Shown: positions 1-12,740 of the stretch, in pieces | Layout: each line of letters starts with the position of its first letter | Numbering within the stretch: position 1 is the first letter of the stretch | Assembly: GCF_001949145.1 (NCBI RefSeq) | Contig: NW_019091458.1 | Location: 328,587-392,586, forward strand | Source: Acanthaster planci | Lineage: Eukaryota; Echinodermata; Asteroidea; Valvatida; Acanthasteridae | DNA: 64,000 nucleotides | Reading direction: 5' to 3' | Translations under genes and position numbers: made by a program | The notes under the pieces: generated by a model | The model's input: the letters and a program-made list of their open reading frames with translations, nothing else | Told to the model about the DNA's origin: nothing | Databases searched by the model: none

Positions 1-3000
1 CTGTTTTCTTCTGCGTATGCCTGGGCCTCCTGCGAATACCGGGACAAGGAAGTAGTAACAGGCACAATTAGCATAAAGACTTAGACACACCGAATCACAG
101 AGATGCAAGAGGAATCCTCTAAATTTTACACCACGCAGAATGCATGCCGCGTGGCCGGGTAAAGCACCGTGCCAAGGCCATTAGTCTGGAAAACAACATT
201 GAACAGTGCATGCATTCTGACTCCGCCTGTGAAACATTTTACGGCATCCAAAACTTCCTTGATACAATGACCAAACCACCTGATGGGATTAGGACTCGCT
301 TGCCAACCCTCGTTCCAAAACCCTCCTTGCACAAGAGTAGGATTTTGAAGGACTGTGTGGTAAACATGTGGACGATCGCAAGGGAGGCATTATATTGAGG
401 TCTCGGGACAAACCTTGTTTTGTTTCTACTCGGGCATGGGTAAACCGAGGCCCAGTTTACACTGAGAATCATTCCTACAATACCATTTGCACAGTCTCAC
501 AACACTGACAGGGAATACTAGGTGATTTTTAACGGATTTAGAAAGTGGTCACCCCTCTTAAGAACACATGCAAGAAATAAAGGAGGATTTTAGAGGATCG
601 AGGTTGTATCGAATTCTCACATGGAGGCAGTTGGAAGATTTTGAAAAAAATCTGAAGTTGCATCCTTGCAAAAATGTCAAGGAGGTTCATAGGGTTAATC
701 AACTTGTAGAAGTTGCTCATGTCTTGGAATGCTTATTTTTTCGCACTTTTGTTTCGCTCACAGCCTACTGAAAGTATCATATGCAGTAGGCAGCCCATTT
801 GTCCTAACCCCTACCATAATTGTGTTGTCACCCTGGTGAATCCAACAACATCCAATAACTGTTTAAGTGTAAGGCCAACTTAACCCAATAGAATCCAACA
901 GCTAGAAAAAAAATGGCCTTTTGCTCACTGCTCACATCAACAAAATCGCACAGAAAGAGCCTACTGCTGGATATTGGTAAGTTGCGCATTGTTGTGTTTT
1001 AATAGTCAAGGTTTTATTGCTATTATCCGATTCTGCGAACGTCGTACACTTACAGCAAGAGATTAAATAACGTTTCTCCAAATAACGGCAATAACACATT
1101 TGTTGCAGTGACTCGATACGCCAATCTGGGTTTATCAGGTCTCCCTAACTTTGAACTGGAAGTGAAGGGCACTTGCTGCTCACGTGAGCCCAAGTTATGC
1201 CAACACAGGTGGAAAAAAATTAGCTATATGTACTCAGTGCACCACACACTGAATGAACCACTGTGCGTCAGCTAGGCATCCTTCCTGGGCTCTTACAAAG
1301 AGCCAGCACAATGGCATTGGCAGTTTGTGTGGGAACACTCAACACCGATATACTCCAGCCTCTGTGGCTTTTGCTGTTTTGACAGACAACGAAGATCACG
1401 TGTAGCCAGCCAATTCTTATGAACTCTCCTGCACAATCTCTTCCTCACCTCGTATTCAACCATCCGCTTGTTGGCCAGGTCAGCCTTGTTGCCTGCCAAC
1501 GCTATAACTATGTTGGGACTCGCTTGTCTTTGTAGCTCCTTGACCCATGTTTTGGCCCGTGCAAATGTGTCCTGCATGTAAAAAACATCACACTCGTGTC
1601 ATCCAGCTGAGTGAAAGATCTCATATATACAGAGCACAAAACGGATCAAACGTCCATGCTCTGAACGACAGATAGGAGGGTACCCTCATCTTGTAAGGTT
1701 GGTATAAACAACGCCAATGCCTAGTCAAATATGTGCAACAGATTCATGTAAGTGAAGTCCAGTTTGGCTGTAAGACCAATCTCCCCTTACTTTTTCGCCG
1801 GGGCTGGGAGGACACACTGGTCAAAATGACACTCGCAGGTTTGACAGTGTGAAAAACAGACAACACATAAACATGAAAAAAACAACCACGATTTTGACAG
1901 GGGGAAGCCTCACTTGGTTTGTAATGTCATAGACTACGATGGCTGCTTGGGCTCCCCGATAGTACATCGGTGCTAGGCTGTGGTATCGCTCCTGGCCCGC
2001 TGTGTCCCAGATCTCAAACTTTACTGTCGTATCGTCTAGGCAGACTGTTTGTGTCAAAAAAGCAGCTGCAAACAAGGAGAGAAATAAAACGAGTCAAACT
2101 TCATAGACGGAGCAATAACACAGACCTTTTTCCATTTAGGAAGCTTTCATCTTCCTATGGACTCAATGGTTAATATTTCATGTGATACGGCATTATATTG
2201 AGATGAAAATATCATTTGTCAAGGTCACATTGAACAAATCAGAACAATTATGCAAAAGTAAAAAAAAAATCAAAGCATGACACATGGACAAAAGCCTCCA
2301 ACATGTAGCCAAAATATGGCTTGAAGAATGCTGTTTACAGTGTTTATTGCAGCACTTTACTAAGTTTGCTGTAAGACTTAACTGCACGTCAATATATTTA
2401 CGCTCAAAATAAAGCTGTAATCTAAAATCCACATTTAAAGTGGCCCAACAGACTTGACACATCATTGTTTCAGCTCAAATATCCTAGGCAAAATATAATT
2501 GAACAGTGCAGTACGGCGCACATATACAAAAACACCTGCAGATATGTCAAATGAACACAGTTCATTTCACATTTATGAGCTGTAGAGCTGGGCCATAAAT
2601 ACATTGGTCTAGTTTCAGCTACTCGAGCCATTATTAAAAATCACTAGTCCTTGAGGGAAACTGCAGCACTCGTGGCTGTATACATTTCCCTGGTAAGTAC
2701 ACATCTGGCTATAAGATCTATGCTGTGATTTCAATTCAGACAGCCTCTGGACCTCGATACATTGAGAGAGACAGCGGGGAGAGAAAAAGCACACCGATCT
2801 CCCTGAAGCTACACGGAAGTGACAATAGGCTTTGCAGCACACAGCATGTATCGGGCACACCGTATCTCGTTGGATGTGCTCCGCCGAGATAGGTTCCTTG
2901 GAAAATGCCACTCAACTGGGACCCATCTGTTTTTTTCGTGATCATAATCACAACGGCCGTGGATCTACTTTCACAACTATGATTATCATACATTAACAGC

Positions 3001-6000
3001 CATTACACTCAGTGTAGGCGTGTGTCTGCCCAAGTCCTAAGCTTCAATGATACCGTGATCACAACGATAGTGCTGACTGAATGCGCGCATTTCAGACATT
3101 TCATTAGTGACGCAGCCGGGTCCTGAACGCTTGCCTGTCTGTGCAATTGAAACTGTGGCACAACTGATGATTTACACAGCTCCCTAGCAATTTCAGTGTG
3201 CTTTATTAAATTATGGGGTGACCCAGACCCAAGAAGCAAAATGTGATTTAAGGAGGAATGATGGGCTAAATATTCTAGCGGGAAAAGGCTGCATACAAAT
3301 ACACGCATATGTGTTTCTTTTCTTTCAAAACAGATCACAGTACATGTATATTAAGAGGGATCAAATTCCAGTGAACACTATTTAAGAAATTGTAAACAAT
3401 AATGCTTTTTTTATTCTTTTTAAAACACCGCAAGAGGGATTAATGCTTTGTTTCAACCTAGGCCTCCCTCTTCTAAATATTTTAATTCATGGGAAAGAGA
3501 ACAGTAACAAGACACATTCTCAGAATTTCTCAGCTTCAACTGCTCAGCTCATTTTTTGTCCCCAGCTGTCACTTGAAGGTGAAATGTTTGTATTGTTTGC
3601 TTTATTATCCCCTAAAAAAGTCTTGAGATGTTACTTCACAATAGAGTATCAAAGTGTGACGTCACTGTGAACCAGAAAGTGCAGTGCAAACGAATGGAGT
3701 ACGCGCGCGTGTTGGTTCACACGCTGGTTCTCGCGCTAATGCCTTTTACACACTAATTGTGCGCGTGACGTATTCACTTCGGTACTCTATACTGCTACTC
3801 CAGTGAATACTGATCTTTGGTACAAATTCTTCACACAAAAACTTCCACAGCCTCTTCCAAAGCCTTATAAATGTCACCAACAAAAGTCACACACTCTTCA
3901 ACTGTCTAAGGCCATAAAGTTATTTGAAAAATAAAGCCCCAAATACAAAATGAGATTTTTTTTAAGATTCAGTACCTATTGCAAGTACAAAACAGAGAAG
4001 TCTTCAGCAAAAGAAAAATGACTACATCCTATTCCCTTTATAGGAAAAAGATAACACCTCCCTCAAGACAGGGTTACTCAAACATGTATAATGTATTTGG
4101 AAATGGCAGTGTTCACTGTTTGTTGTGAATCACTCATGCAATCATACTCAAGAGTGCACTGTGTATAACATTAATAGGTCATTACCTTTGCTTGTGCCCT
4201 TTTCCCTGTAACAGTGTGCTTTACTTTCACAAACATTTTGGGCATGATAAATGCTTTTGCAATCAATCATCAATGACAATGAAAGCTGTACAATCTTTTT
4301 TCAAAGGATGGATTTGATGAAATTCTTTCCCAGCTCTGCATTTAGGATGACCGAGTGATACATGTACCTTATGCATAATTGGATTACTTTGCACTGAACA
4401 ACTGCCTTTGCTTCGAACAGTATTGATTTTTCCTTTCCACTGTCACAGCGTTTAAATTCATGCCACTGATGTGCATCCACATGTACACAAAGTCAGTTCC
4501 ATACGGACTCAGTATTGCATGGATGCATCAAAGCATGGATGTATTGTACGAAACTCCAATCACAACAGGCAAGTATAAACTACAAGTAGGGTTGTGCATC
4601 TGACCCAGGTACCCAGGTGCCCAACTGCTCATGCCAGACTGGTTCCAGATTGTGACATCAAGTACATGCACTAGTCTTCACAATTAAAATAGGCAATTCA
4701 CAATACAGTGCATCACCCAAAGATATCATGGAGAGGCCATTATTCACACTGCATTCTGGGATCAGGTATTTGTCTACAACCTCAAACAAATTAGTAACTA
4801 CAGTAAAATCTCGATACCTCGAATCACTGGGGAATGGACAAAAAATTCGAGTTATCCGAAATTCGAGTTAAAAGAAGGTCCCGATTTCTTTTGAAGTTAA
4901 GTCATTATTACGACGTGTATCATAACATGTACCTATACACTGACGCACAGTTACCGTAAATCTCCCTACGACGACTTTTGAAATGACATTGTAATTGTTA
5001 TATACTTTGGTACCACAAGTTTTGTTATAGAAAGACATTTTTGCCGAGGATTTTTGTTGTCAATCGGCTGACAAATAACACATTACATGTACTGTAAATC
5101 ATTTAAACTGTGTACCTTTGTGTGGCAAATCTTTCTTTTGCATTGTGCGTGTGTGACACATTGTGGTGGTCCCATTTCTGATACCATACCACAACGCAGC
5201 GCCTTGCACATGCGTACTCGGGCGGGGTTTCCCAATGAGTCAGACGAGTTTTTTCATCACAAGGGCGCACCTTTTTGCACTTCAATTAAATTTCGTAAAA
5301 ACAAAAATGTTATTGGTGTCTGTTTTTACTTTTTGTTCTTCGTTCTTTATTTTCAAACTTTTGTTTATTTTTGGGGAGTGAGGTTTGGCTATGCAAAAGC
5401 TCTGCGTTGCAGTCACATGGTTTGTGGCTCTAATTGGGCAGCCATCGCACGGACGAGCGCAAGCAGTTGGGCCAGATCATTTGGCCAGACTTAACTTCCG
5501 TACGTGTGGCGTGTGCGGCATACACGAAGATCTCCAATGCCTTGCCACAGCCACCGCAAAGAGCCATCAGTTGGCCTGCCGACGCACTGGCTACAATGGG
5601 CCCACGGTAACAATTGGGCCAATTCCTTCAAGTTGGATTTTGCGGTCACGGTGTGGTTACGTGTCTAGATCAATCACCATTGTAGCGCGCTTGCGAGTGT
5701 CCTGGTGTGAAGAGACGAAGTGTGCGTGTCAGAAATGATTCATAACTAGACGCGCATTCTGCTAACACTTTCTGAAAGTTTTTTGGCAGCAGTTTCTTTT
5801 GGATCTGCTACACAAAAACTTCAAGGTAAACGAATCCGGCAACGTGAGCAGTTCAAGTTACGGATATGTTTTGTACATAAAAGCCTATTCTTTTGGCGGG
5901 AATAATTAGTCTTTGAGTGAAGCAGAGTTTCGAGTTCACCGACTTTGAGTTATTGATATTTGACTGTATTCAGATGAAGAAACATGAGCACTTTTGAAAG

Positions 6001-8118
6001 ATCTGTGAGGGGAAATTTGTTGAATATGACCTACCTCCTTGGGGATGTTGGAACAAATTTCAAGTATAAGCCAAGAGTACAAGAGACTTGGCAATTTGAA
6101 TTAATTTTTGTGTTTGCTTTTTCCATGGAAGTTGGAGTTAGATTGCATGTAAGGGTACCCGCCCAACACCGGTTGCATTTCTTCAATGAGATCTTGTGCA
6201 AACTAAAAATATGAAAGTCAGTCATGAATGAAGTTACTTTTGTCACCAGCAAAGTACATTCTGGTGGGCTAACTTTCATGTGACCTGGTCATGTGATCTC
6301 AAGCGTTACCGAACCAGTCAATACATCTGAAAGTAACATCTAAATGCCTACTTCCAACACCGCTACAAATTATCGTTGGATGACGAGACAAAAGGGTCAA
6401 GGGGCAAACGTTGTTTGCACAGACGATAAACCTTAGATGCATACATGATAGCACTGAGTATCGACATTACAAAGGTTGAACAATTTACAAAGGGAGTGAA
6501 CTTATTAAAATGATAAACTGCAGCAGGTTTACGAGTCCTGTCACATCAAATCTACAACTTTACCCCCAATAACGGTTTTTCGGTAAAAGCAAGTCTATAT
6601 TAGTATGAAAATGTAGCTGCATGACTTTCTCAACCAAAACTGACCAGTTTATCATGTTTGTGTAGTTGTCGCTACCTACATGTACGTGTAGTCAGCTTGC
6701 AAACTGTTCTTTTGACTGCTATTGGAAACAAGAACAGTTTTGCTACATGTCAGAGGAAAATCATATTTGTGACAGCATGACTCATGACACCGTGCGTGTT
6801 CATGCGCAAGCGCTTAGGAAAATAATCTCCAGTGGATACATTTCCTTGTTTTCAGTTTCGCTTTAAATGATGGAAATTCTCCAAGAAAAAAACACACAGC
6901 TGACTGTATTCATTTCCTTTGGACTTCAGGTGCCTAAAATTAAATGCAAATGCCTGTGACACAGCACTGAATGGTGCCTTGAGCATTCCACCTTTCACCA
7001 TTTGTATCAGAAATCGGCGTACACCAGTGTGGGTCATGTGCTGATTGCCTTTGTGCTGACCTGCTCTGAGGCAATTCAGGGTGGTCACACACGTCAATAA
7101 TCAAAGTTGAATCATTGCAGTCGTAGGTTCCTCAACTTTTAATGCATTCTTGAACTTTACAAGATTCATGTCACTGAGCCGAACCTCACCACAGCTGAAC
7201 TTGTTAAGCTGGTGGTTCCTGGTCAGGCAAAGTGTTTCTGTTTGCAGACAAGGGAAGCCAATACAGACACATGGTCAATTCTGAATTGGGGCAAATCTGC
7301 AATCAACACTCCTACCCCTATTTCACTAACAGCTGTATCAGACAAAGTCTCTGTGGCAACTGAGGTGTAAAAAGAACCCCCCCAAAAAAAGAAAGAAGAA
7401 TCCAACAGCTAAAACAGATTATTTGGTCTCTGCTGAGATCAACACAATCACATGGGAACTTCCTACCCTCAGACGCTGCTGAACATGGGTTTACGCGAGG
7501 CATGACCAAGTTGACATTATTTGTACAGAAGCACTCAAGCTGAACACGGTTCTTGCTGACAGGTTTTAAGTTTATGTGGTCTTGCAAACATCATATATAA
7601 CTCATATGAATGCATCATTTGCTATGCAACTAATGCAAGAGGTGTAGTGCACTGTTTGCTACTTTCAAAAATTACATATGTTAATTCACGCACGAAAGGT
7701 GACCCACTGAGCATGTGTTATCTCTGAAGGTTTCAACACCAAAATAGCCAAAAAGGCAGTGTTTTCCATCCCAAGCTGCCATCTTGGATTACATTTTTAC
7801 CACTGGTAACCTGTTCTGGAAACCTCAGTTAACGTACACCGGTGAATGATATGAAACACGATGGCTGAAAGCAGTTATCCAGACAGCTGGATGTCTCTGC
7901 ACGGGCATCCCTGCAAATAAGAAAACGTACATGTATCATCACAGGACTAATAACTCACCTCCTATGGTGCTCTCTTGGTACTCGTGGAACTGACCCTTGA
8001 CGAACCGTAGCACTAGACTGGACTTGCCCACGGCCGACTCCCCCAGTAACACCAGTTTAAACTGACATATCTTCCCCTGTGTCCCATTTGGTCTTTGTGC
8101 ACCACCTCTTGCTGCCAT
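1..8118 (-). CDS. RAB5: Rab5 small GTPase, 3' end beyond left edge
   Basis: Early-endosome Rab GTPase that drives endosome fusion and recruits effectors such as the PI3P-making kinase. Coding exons on the minus strand are 8118-7959, 2065-1914, 1571-1449 and 29-1, the last cut by the window edge. Phases are 1, 0 and 0, all junctions GT-AG. Seen directly: start at 8118 ([12 protein letters not shown]), P-loop GESAVGKS at residues 26-33, switch I ESTIGAAF, switch [13 protein letters not shown] at about 73-83, base-binding NKAD at 132-135, and [10 protein letters not shown] where the sequence stops. The match to animal Rab5 is nearly residue for residue. The missing end should carry the SAK motif, hypervariable tail and C-terminal cysteines for prenylation. 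A splice acceptor lies 2 nt before the ATG, so the 5' UTR is probably split by an intron. One Rab5 gene is visible here; which vertebrate paralogue it is closest to cannot be said. Confidence 0.97.
30..1448 (-). other. Rab5 intron 3
   Basis: Intron between the NKAD exon (donor GTGAGG at 1448) and the partial last exon (acceptor ending at 30). I see no other coding signal. Around 482-556 there is a weak resemblance to 8871-8936, suggesting an old dispersed repeat. Confidence 0.8.
3644..3787. mobile_element. Small TA-flanked MITE
   Basis: About 144 bp bounded by inverted ends GAGTATCAAAGTG and, reversed, GAGTACCGAAGTG, each next to a TA dinucleotide (3642-3643 and 3788-3789). This fits a mariner-type miniature element. 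A second, more decayed copy lies at 30709-30850 in a PIKfyve intron and shares blocks such as AGTGCAAACGAA and GTTCTCGC. No coding capacity. Confidence 0.7.
4801..5966. mobile_element. Tigger/pogo-like DNA transposon remnant
   Basis: 1166 bp flanked by TA on both sides (4799-4800, 5967-5968). The left end starts CAGTAAAATCTCGATACC. The right end, read inward on the other strand, starts CAGTCAAATATCAATAAC. Repeated TTCGAGTTA motifs lie just inside, the typical terminal pattern of pogo/Tigger elements. The longest internal frame (5087-5494) shows no transposase motif that I can recognise, so this is most likely a non-autonomous deletion copy. Confidence 0.8.
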
Positions 8119-9778
8119 GTCTGAAACACAGTTTTTTTTTGTGTGTACGTGTTCTGTTGGTAGGAATGTGACTCAACCAGGCATTCGAGTCAATATTCAA
8201 TTGACTTCAAGAGCAGTGTTTTGACTCCCAGAGACGTGCAATTTCTCCCTTGAGGTCTGTCCACGAGAGAAAAAGTCTGGCACATTCAACTTGACATGTG
8301 CACTTCCTGGGAAGGGAAACAAAGGTATGTTTAATCAGTTGGAACAGTATTTGTAAGGTCTGAGCTAACCGCCATCTCATCTTGCTGTAATCTATTCATG
8401 AATGCTTTCTGAGACGCAAAAAGATGTCTCACACTGGAAGCATGAATTTAGAACATCTCAAGGTGAGAAAGAAAATGAGAGAGCTTCATTTTGGCACACT
8501 TGCCTCTGTAACAATTCAAATTAAACTTAACTGACCAGTTTCAGGTCCTCATGGAAAAAAAATCAGTTTGAACTTTAATCAATACCTTCTTGAATCAACT
8601 AATATCAAAACTGCAGCCTAAACTCCAGCTACGATGTGACAATGATAACACATAAAGCACCTCCTTGTGCAAAGCAGCAAATTTGATGTCTCATGTCTCT
8701 GAACTCCTCCAAGTGGGGTTCTGTAGGACTGAGGCTGCACTGCAAAAAAGGTGCGACTGATTTTGAGGGATGCACCACGTCAAGGTCTTGGGCTGGACTG
8801 TGTTTAGGTTCAGCCATTCATAAATTCTAGCTGAGATAATACTTGAAAATCCTACGCACAGCTCCATAATATCATATGCACTGCCTCAGCACATTGACAG
8901 GAACTGTCAATGGATTTTTAAGGCAGTGGTCACTCCGGCAAAGAACACACTGAAGATTTTGGAAAAGGGAGGCTCCAATTACAAGAAATTATACATATAT
9001 GTATCCCAAAGAAGTTCACAATGTATATCCCACCACACAAAATAATCCCTGGCTACGCAGTCCAAAGAGCTGCCCATGTACATGTATACCCCAGCACCCA
9101 GTTGGCAGCTACGTGGTCAAGGCAGGGTACACACTGATAATAATGCAAAGCAAAACATGTGGGATGTTGGGAGCAAAACTCTAAATCTCTCCTAACTATA
9201 ACTGAAATGGTCCAAACTATGAGTCTTGAGCTGGACCATGACAAGGTGCAATTTCCTCAGCAATGGAGGCCCCTTTGGTCAGAACTGAACTTCGCTGGTT
9301 CACAGCTGTAACACAGAGTGCTAGTGTGTGCCACAGCATGTGGCATTTTCATTTTGATAAATCATGCTTGACAGAATCTATATGTATGGTGTTTGTAAAA
9401 CGGTAAGATCACACTGAAATTGGACGATTCAGGACAGTTGACAACATGGGGGGTTATTTTTTATTTGTGTCATGGATGAAATGCCGGGTTGGCATATTTT
9501 GGGTGAATTCTGTCTATAGTCTAGCCAACCCAACTGTAGTGTTTAAGTGAACACCAACCTTCGCAACCTTCATTTCTTTTATCATATAACTTGGCACTTT
9601 TTAAAAATCATTTCTGTAGCGGACAGCAAGAGAAAATGTGAAATTCTCAACATTTTTTGGCAACTGAAGGGCCAGGTCTAAGTATACAGTTATCATGTAC
9701 ATGTAGGAGATATGTCCCAAAAGTGTGGATTGTCTCACACTGCATTCAACTGATACTACTGGATCAGACAATGAGGTC

Positions 9779-10820
9779 TGGGGAACAGGTCGACTCATAC
9801 CTTGGACAATTCGTACCATCGACTCAACATTACTGTACCCACTCGTGCCTTTGCCAAGTCGCACCTTTAACAACTCGTACCTCCACTAAAGACAACTCGC
9901 ATCTTCGCGTACGAGACAACTTGTACCTCCACAGAAATCAGAGCTGATTATTATTGTAATTAACTTGCATAATTTGATTACTTAGTCATGTGTTCTTCAC
10001 CTAGTTTGCTGTTTTGGCTACACTGCCTTCCCTACAAGCTGAAACGCGTCAACGTCTCGACGTCATACATGTGCACGCGCGGTCAGGAAACTGAGGCTGG
10101 TAAACGTGGCCAGCCGTCGTTGCGTGCAATTCCGATTCTTCACCGTGCAGTCCACCATGATGATGGAGAGATGTCATGTTTTCATTTACTTCTAAGTTTA
10201 TAAAGTAATGTCAGTTGTAACTTGTTCCCCCCCAAAAACAAATTTAAGAAACGAGACCAGATACATTTCCAAAAGAAATCAAGACATAACAAATTTTACA
10301 AAGTACACCCCCCAAAAAGTTACTAAACAAAGCCATCATTCCCCCACAAAATAAAAATGTCCAATAACATTTCCCCAGAGCTGTAAGAATATATCGACGT
10401 CCCCCTCTAAAAAAAGAATTTAGAGTTTAGTAAAGTTCCCTCCCCCAAAAAAGAATGTTAATAAGGAAGTCAAGTTGGTAGACAGTCAGGTTGTTCGACA
10501 TTTGTCATGTAAACAGACGGTGCAAACCCCTGCGGCAGGTTCTATGGAGAAAATCATGCTAGCGCTTGAAATCTCTCCCAGAGATTTATGAAGTTTTTCC
10601 TTGATATGTTTGTCAAATCTGATCTTCAACATGCTGAAAAATGAAGAGCAAGAAAGTTACAACGGAATTGATAACATGAAGGTACGAGTGATCTTAATTC
10701 GAGGTACAAGTTGTCCGAGGTTCGAGTTGCCCAAGGTTCGAGTTGCCCATGGTACAGAGTTGTCCAAAGTACGAGTCATCCAAGGTACGAGTAGCCCAAG
10801 GTACAAGTTGACTCGAAAGC
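9779..10820. mobile_element. Foldback-like element with 16-bp tandem-repeat arms (copy 1)
   Basis: The left arm (about 9779-9945) is a decayed array of units like ACAACTCGTACCT. The right arm (about 10678-10815) is an array of the reverse complement, with clear 16-bp units such as AAGGTTCGAGTTGCCC and AAGGTACGAGTAGCCC. The arms face each other across about 730 bp. Inverted arms built from short tandem units are the hallmark of foldback elements, including the TU family of sea urchins. The interior has no recognisable gene but holds several CCCCC(N)AAAAA motifs (10225-10455). More decayed than copy 2. Confidence 0.6.
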
Positions 10821-10959
10821 GAGGTCTAGACTGACTGGAGGATTTCTCAGAAAAATATATACCCAAACTCAGGCCCTAGTTTTGATTTTCTACATGTGAG
10901 CAATAGGATTTGAATTACTCGAGCACATCTATGGCACTAGTACAGGCACGAAATCTTCA

Positions 10960-11269
10960 TTAACCCTAGCCCTCCAGCCTACTTTGGCTAGAAACCCTGC
11001 CAGACACCTCAGTCTGCATCATTTGCCAAAGTGGCTTGCCTGCCCAGTGTAACAAGATCCACCAGTTCTACTCTCCCCAAGGCCAAACAGCCTGGGGGTC
11101 TGTGGTTGCCAGTTACCACACTATCCAACAGTGGCATTGTTCAATAGGACTAGCTGCCATTGTCTCAACATAGCCAGTGTGTGCCACTGCTGTTGATTGC
11201 CAAGTGCATCAAAGTGCATCAAACTTTTCACTTGGTGCACTGTGCTGCATCTGGCAGGGTTAGGGTTAA
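10960..11269. mobile_element. piggyBac-like MITE
   Basis: About 310 bp bounded by TTAA on both sides (10960-10963 and 11266-11269). Ends are CCCTAGCCCT on the left and, reversed, CCCTAACCCTGCCAGA on the right. TTAA target duplication with CCCTA-type ends is typical of piggyBac-derived elements. No internal coding sequence. Confidence 0.6.
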
Positions 11270-12063
11270 GAGCTCGAATATGTTCAAAGGCACAAAGGTG
11301 TCGATGGAGCTTTATTTCCAAGAATTTTATACTGTACATAAAACACTGAGTGAAAGCAAGTAGGTCAGAAATGCTTAGAAGAATTGACCAACAAACCAGA
11401 CATGAATGAGAACTGTCGACTGATTAACATTCATTGGCCAATGTGTAGGCCTAGACACGATCTGACATTAGCAGATTGGCCTTTTGGAAGCATGCCATGG
11501 CAGAGGGGGCTCATATTTGGTTTGGCAATGTTTGGGTAAAATCTTTTGTGTTTGTTCCAAATTTACTTCAAGTAGCACCCTCCTACTGTGTCCGCCATGC
11601 TTCTGAAAGGCTAGTACTGGCAAACCATGACAAGAAAACAGTCATCTTAGAGGTAGGCTAGGCGAACACAGACTCTGACAATGTCTGACAAACCCAACAT
11701 GAGCAAAACGCCTACCATGCCTACTTCACCTCAACTAGCAAAGCAAAACAACTAGCCTCTTTCAAATTCTAAATGCACCCTACACTGGAACACACTTAGA
11801 ATAAACAGTCTTACGAAATAACAAGCAAGGGAGCGACTCCCATTTACAAATGTGCAAAACATGTTATCAACGTAGCCAGACCTAGATGCGATGATTCTCA
11901 TTGCTTTACACCAATGCAATGATAATGCAAGCGAATTTGCAGACAACTTTTGCCGTTCAAGTGAGACCTAACACGAAAGGTCAAATATAGCAAAAAGTAA
12001 TATACATGACTTTTCATAAATCACACTAAATCATTCCGTTGAAAAAAAGCCACATTTCCTCAC

Positions 12064-12740
12064 CGAAGTGGTCGAAAACTTTAAAAAAGTTTTTTGCTTC
12101 GATGGAACGACGACATCGGAATACAGGAAGAGACATTGACCATGCAGATTAGGGCGTGAAACCCGTACGATGATGACATCGCTTCTGTCAAATCTCGTGG
12201 TAAAGTCTCGATGGTGATGAAAAAACTCGCGAATTCTGTTTGGGCGCAAAGGTCAAAGAATTCCAGCACGTACAAAAATGTAGTAAAATATTATTTGAAA
12301 GATGATAATTATTAAGTAAAAAAACACTTTAAAATAGACTTATATTTACTTTTATTTATAAAATAAATTTAAATAAGTCGAATAAATTTTAAATAAACTA
12401 AAACTATACAGAAAACATTACGAAATAATAGTAAACTATCACAAACGGTTGCTATGTAAACAATATTGATATGCATTGTAAAGATCAATGGTAAACAACT
12501 ACACATGCTGCACAACTAACGAGTATCAGTCTTGAGTCGAGTGTTCACAAGCTGGCAAAAAAGACACGTTGAGCGAAACTTTCGTCAAGTAGGTCTTACT
12601 GCTTAGCCTTAGGAAGTGTTTTACACCACGGGTAACACTGCTGACTACATTTTTGGGGATAGTGCACCGTTTGTCGGCGTTAGCAAGTAATTAATTTCGT
12701 GAGTTCGGCCTACACCGTTAATTCAACCGTGCAGTTTACA
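12064..12740. promoter_or_regulatory. Probable shared promoter of Rab5 (-) and EFHB (+)
   Basis: This is the DNA between a candidate Rab5 non-coding first exon (ending at a GTGAGG donor at 12063) and the EFHB start codon at 12741. It includes an AT-rich block at about 12290-12430. Divergent Rab5-EFHB arrangement is also found in human, where the two genes share a promoter region. No TATA box is evident. A GGGTAAC half-site at about 12630 resembles half of an RFX X-box, but the other half is missing. Transcript starts cannot be read from the sequence. Confidence 0.4.

Larger units (their letters stand above)
2066..7958 (-). other. Rab5 intron 1 (between coding exons 1 and 2)
   Basis: Intron of 5.9 kb from donor GTGAGT at 7958 to the acceptor at 2067-2066. 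It holds a Tigger/pogo-like element (4801-5966) and a small TA-flanked MITE (3644-3787). Short open frames inside it show no recognisable protein. Confidence 0.85.
8119..12063 (-). other. Rab5 upstream region, probable 5' UTR intron
   Basis: No coding exon seen. An acceptor (polypyrimidine tract then CAG) sits at about 8121, just before the Rab5 ATG. A good minus-strand donor (TTCG then GTGAGG) is at 12064/12063, so this 3.9 kb may be an intron in the Rab5 5' UTR. It contains a foldback-like element (9779-10820) and a piggyBac-like MITE (10960-11269). The intron is inferred from splice signals only. Confidence 0.45.

Noticed and set aside
5087..5494. 135-codon frame in the Tigger-like element as a transposase
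   Set aside because: No helix-turn-helix or DDE pattern recognisable; composition is like its surroundings.
12630..12640. RFX X-box upstream of EFHB
   Set aside because: Only one half-site (GGGTAAC) fits; the second half does not match.
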